A DNA stretch of 7,179 bases, taken from NCBI GenBank assembly GCA_021296015.1, contig JAGWBG010000024.1, forward strand, positions 6,303-13,481, given 5' to 3'. This document shows, piece after piece, positions 6,288-7,179 of this stretch. A program made the translations under genes and the position numbers. Numbering within the stretch: the stretch's first letter is position 1; every line of letters starts with the position of its first letter. The notes beneath the pieces were generated by a model. The model worked only from the letters and a program-made list of their open reading frames with translations. It did no database searches and was not told where the DNA came from. This DNA comes from Dehalococcoidia bacterium. Lineage in GTDB: Bacteria > Chloroflexota > Dehalococcoidia > Lucifugimonadales > JAGWBF01.

Positions 6288-7179
6288 GACGCACCCGGAC
6301 CTTTCGCCAGACTTCGCCATTGACCAGATGGCGCGGTCTTCGGCCCCTTAAGAACCTGTGTATCTCATCCACTATAATCCAGGACTGCTTCTCCACCGTA
6401 CCATCCGTTGCACCGCCGATATGGGGTGTCAGGATGACATTATCCAGCCCCAGAAGCAGGCTGGACGGCTGTATGGGATGGGTACGGTGGACATCCAGGG
6501 CGGCGCCCGCAATATGGCCGGACTTGAGGTACTCTACCAGGGCTTCCTCTTCAATGACGTGATAAGCCGCAGTGTTTATAACGTAGGAGCCTGTCTTCAT
6601 CATGCCTAGACGACGCCTGTCAAGCATCCTCTCCGTCTCCGAAGTGCCTGCCGTGTGAATAGAGAGGAAGTCAGACGATTCCAGCACCTCCTCAAGAGTG
6701 TTCAACATAGCGCCGGCCTTCTTGCTGCCGGGTGTTCCAACGTAAGGGTCATAAGCTACGGTGTGCATCCCGAAGGCTTTACCAAGTCTGGCAACTTTGC
6801 GCCCGATGGAGCCTAGCCCTATTATGCCCAGCGTCCTCCCGTGAAGCTCTACCCCCCGCATGGAGATATAGGGTTCTGTGGGGTCCTGCCATAGGCCTCC
6901 CTTTACATAGCAGCTAAGACGAGGTATCCCCCTGGCCAGGGAAAGCATGAGGCTAATGGTAAGCTCCGCCACCCCCTGGGAATTCCTGCCGGGGGTGTTT
7001 ACCACCGCCACTCCATGATCCGTGGCTGCCTCCACATCTATATGGTCCAGGCCGTTTCGGCACGATCCCAGGAGTTTCAACGACCCGGACTCCTGGAATA
7101 CCTCGTCGAACACGAAGTCTGCTTCGACTACCAATATGCTGATACCTTCCACGTTTATACGATGGGAAAGCTCCAGGGG
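6280..7179 (-). CDS. D-isomer-specific 2-hydroxyacid dehydrogenase family protein with non-canonical active site, 5' end beyond window
   Basis: The NAD-binding and catalytic parts of a protein in the family of D-lactate, glycerate and 3-phosphoglycerate dehydrogenases. Visible in order are GLDHIDVEAAT, NTPGRNSQGVAE, the Rossmann motif GIIGLGSIG with downstream Asp in VAYDPY, and the C-terminal TPHIGG with the usual catalytic His (codon 6421-6423). Two other catalytic positions are altered. The Arg of the usual NxxRG stretch is Ala (INTAAYHV, codon 6565-6567), and the Glu of the usual EP pair is His (THP, codon 6478-6480). The frame stays open to the right edge (PLELSHRIN before the first GTG at 7150-7152), and the visible part lacks about 40-60 residues of the usual N-terminal domain, so the true start is outside. 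The stop TAG at 6280-6282 overlaps the kinase start. It may be a subfamily with different chemistry rather than a decayed gene, because the frame is intact. Confidence 0.92.
   Translation of the reverse strand, partial: PLELSHRINVEGISILVVEADFVFDEVFQESGSLKLLGSCRNGLDHIDVEAATDHGVAVVNTPGRNSQGVAELTISLMLSLARGIPRLSCYVKGGLWQDPTEPYISMRGVELHGRTLGIIGLGSIGRKVARLGKAFGMHTVAYDPYVGTPGSKKAGAMLNTLEEVLESSDFLSIHTAGTSETERMLDRRRLGMMKTGSYVINTAAYHVIEEEALVEYLKSGHIAGAALDVHRTHPIQPSSLLLGLDNVILTPHIGGATDGTVEKQSWIIVDEIHRFLRGRRPRHLVNGEVWRKVRVRHG

Noticed and set aside
5799..6323. Plus-strand open frame of 174 codons opposite the kinase start
   Set aside because: Antisense shadow of the conserved N-terminal half of the kinase.
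6280..7179. Naming the dehydrogenase as serA
   Set aside because: The catalytic Arg and Glu are replaced, no ACT domain follows TPHIGG, and the neighbours are carbohydrate genes, not serine biosynthesis genes.

Overview
The window reads as bacterial chromosome. It is moderately GC-rich with frequent AGG and ATA codons, and every gene I can support lies on the minus strand. No marker in the window fixes the lineage. Codon use and gene content would fit a Chloroflexota (Dehalococcoidia-like) genome, but that is only an impression. I see no rRNA, tRNA, CRISPR array, insertion sequence or phage gene.

In the direction of transcription (right to left) there is first a tight five-gene cluster. It holds a D-isomer-specific 2-hydroxyacid dehydrogenase (6280 to beyond the right edge, 5' end missing), an FGGY carbohydrate kinase (4743-6287), a FucA-type class II aldolase (4023-4700), a small all-beta protein of uncertain family (3606-3977) and an extended short-chain dehydrogenase/epimerase (2645-3613). 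Two of the junctions are identical 8-bp stop/start overlaps (ATGnnTAG) and the other two gaps are 42 and 45 bp, so this is very likely one operon. A dehydrogenase, a kinase and an aldolase together suggest breakdown of a sugar, polyol or sugar acid: redox step, phosphorylation, then retro-aldol cleavage. The substrate cannot be named from the sequence. The dehydrogenase lacks two of the three usual catalytic residues, and the kinase looks closer to LsrK than to xylulokinase in its sugar-binding region.

Next comes a 445-bp gene-free stretch (2200-2644). It contains short palindromes, a stem-loop that looks like a degenerate interspersed repeat, and a plausible sigma70-type promoter with a CsoR-like palindrome just upstream of the last gene.

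The left part (1-2199) encodes a CopA-like heavy-metal P1B-ATPase that continues past the left edge. Its first metal-binding (HMA) domain is out of frame with the rest. The break also removes the last segment of that domain, so it looks like a small deletion rather than a single-base miscall. The remaining frame (second HMA domain to hinge motif) is open and has all expected catalytic motifs.
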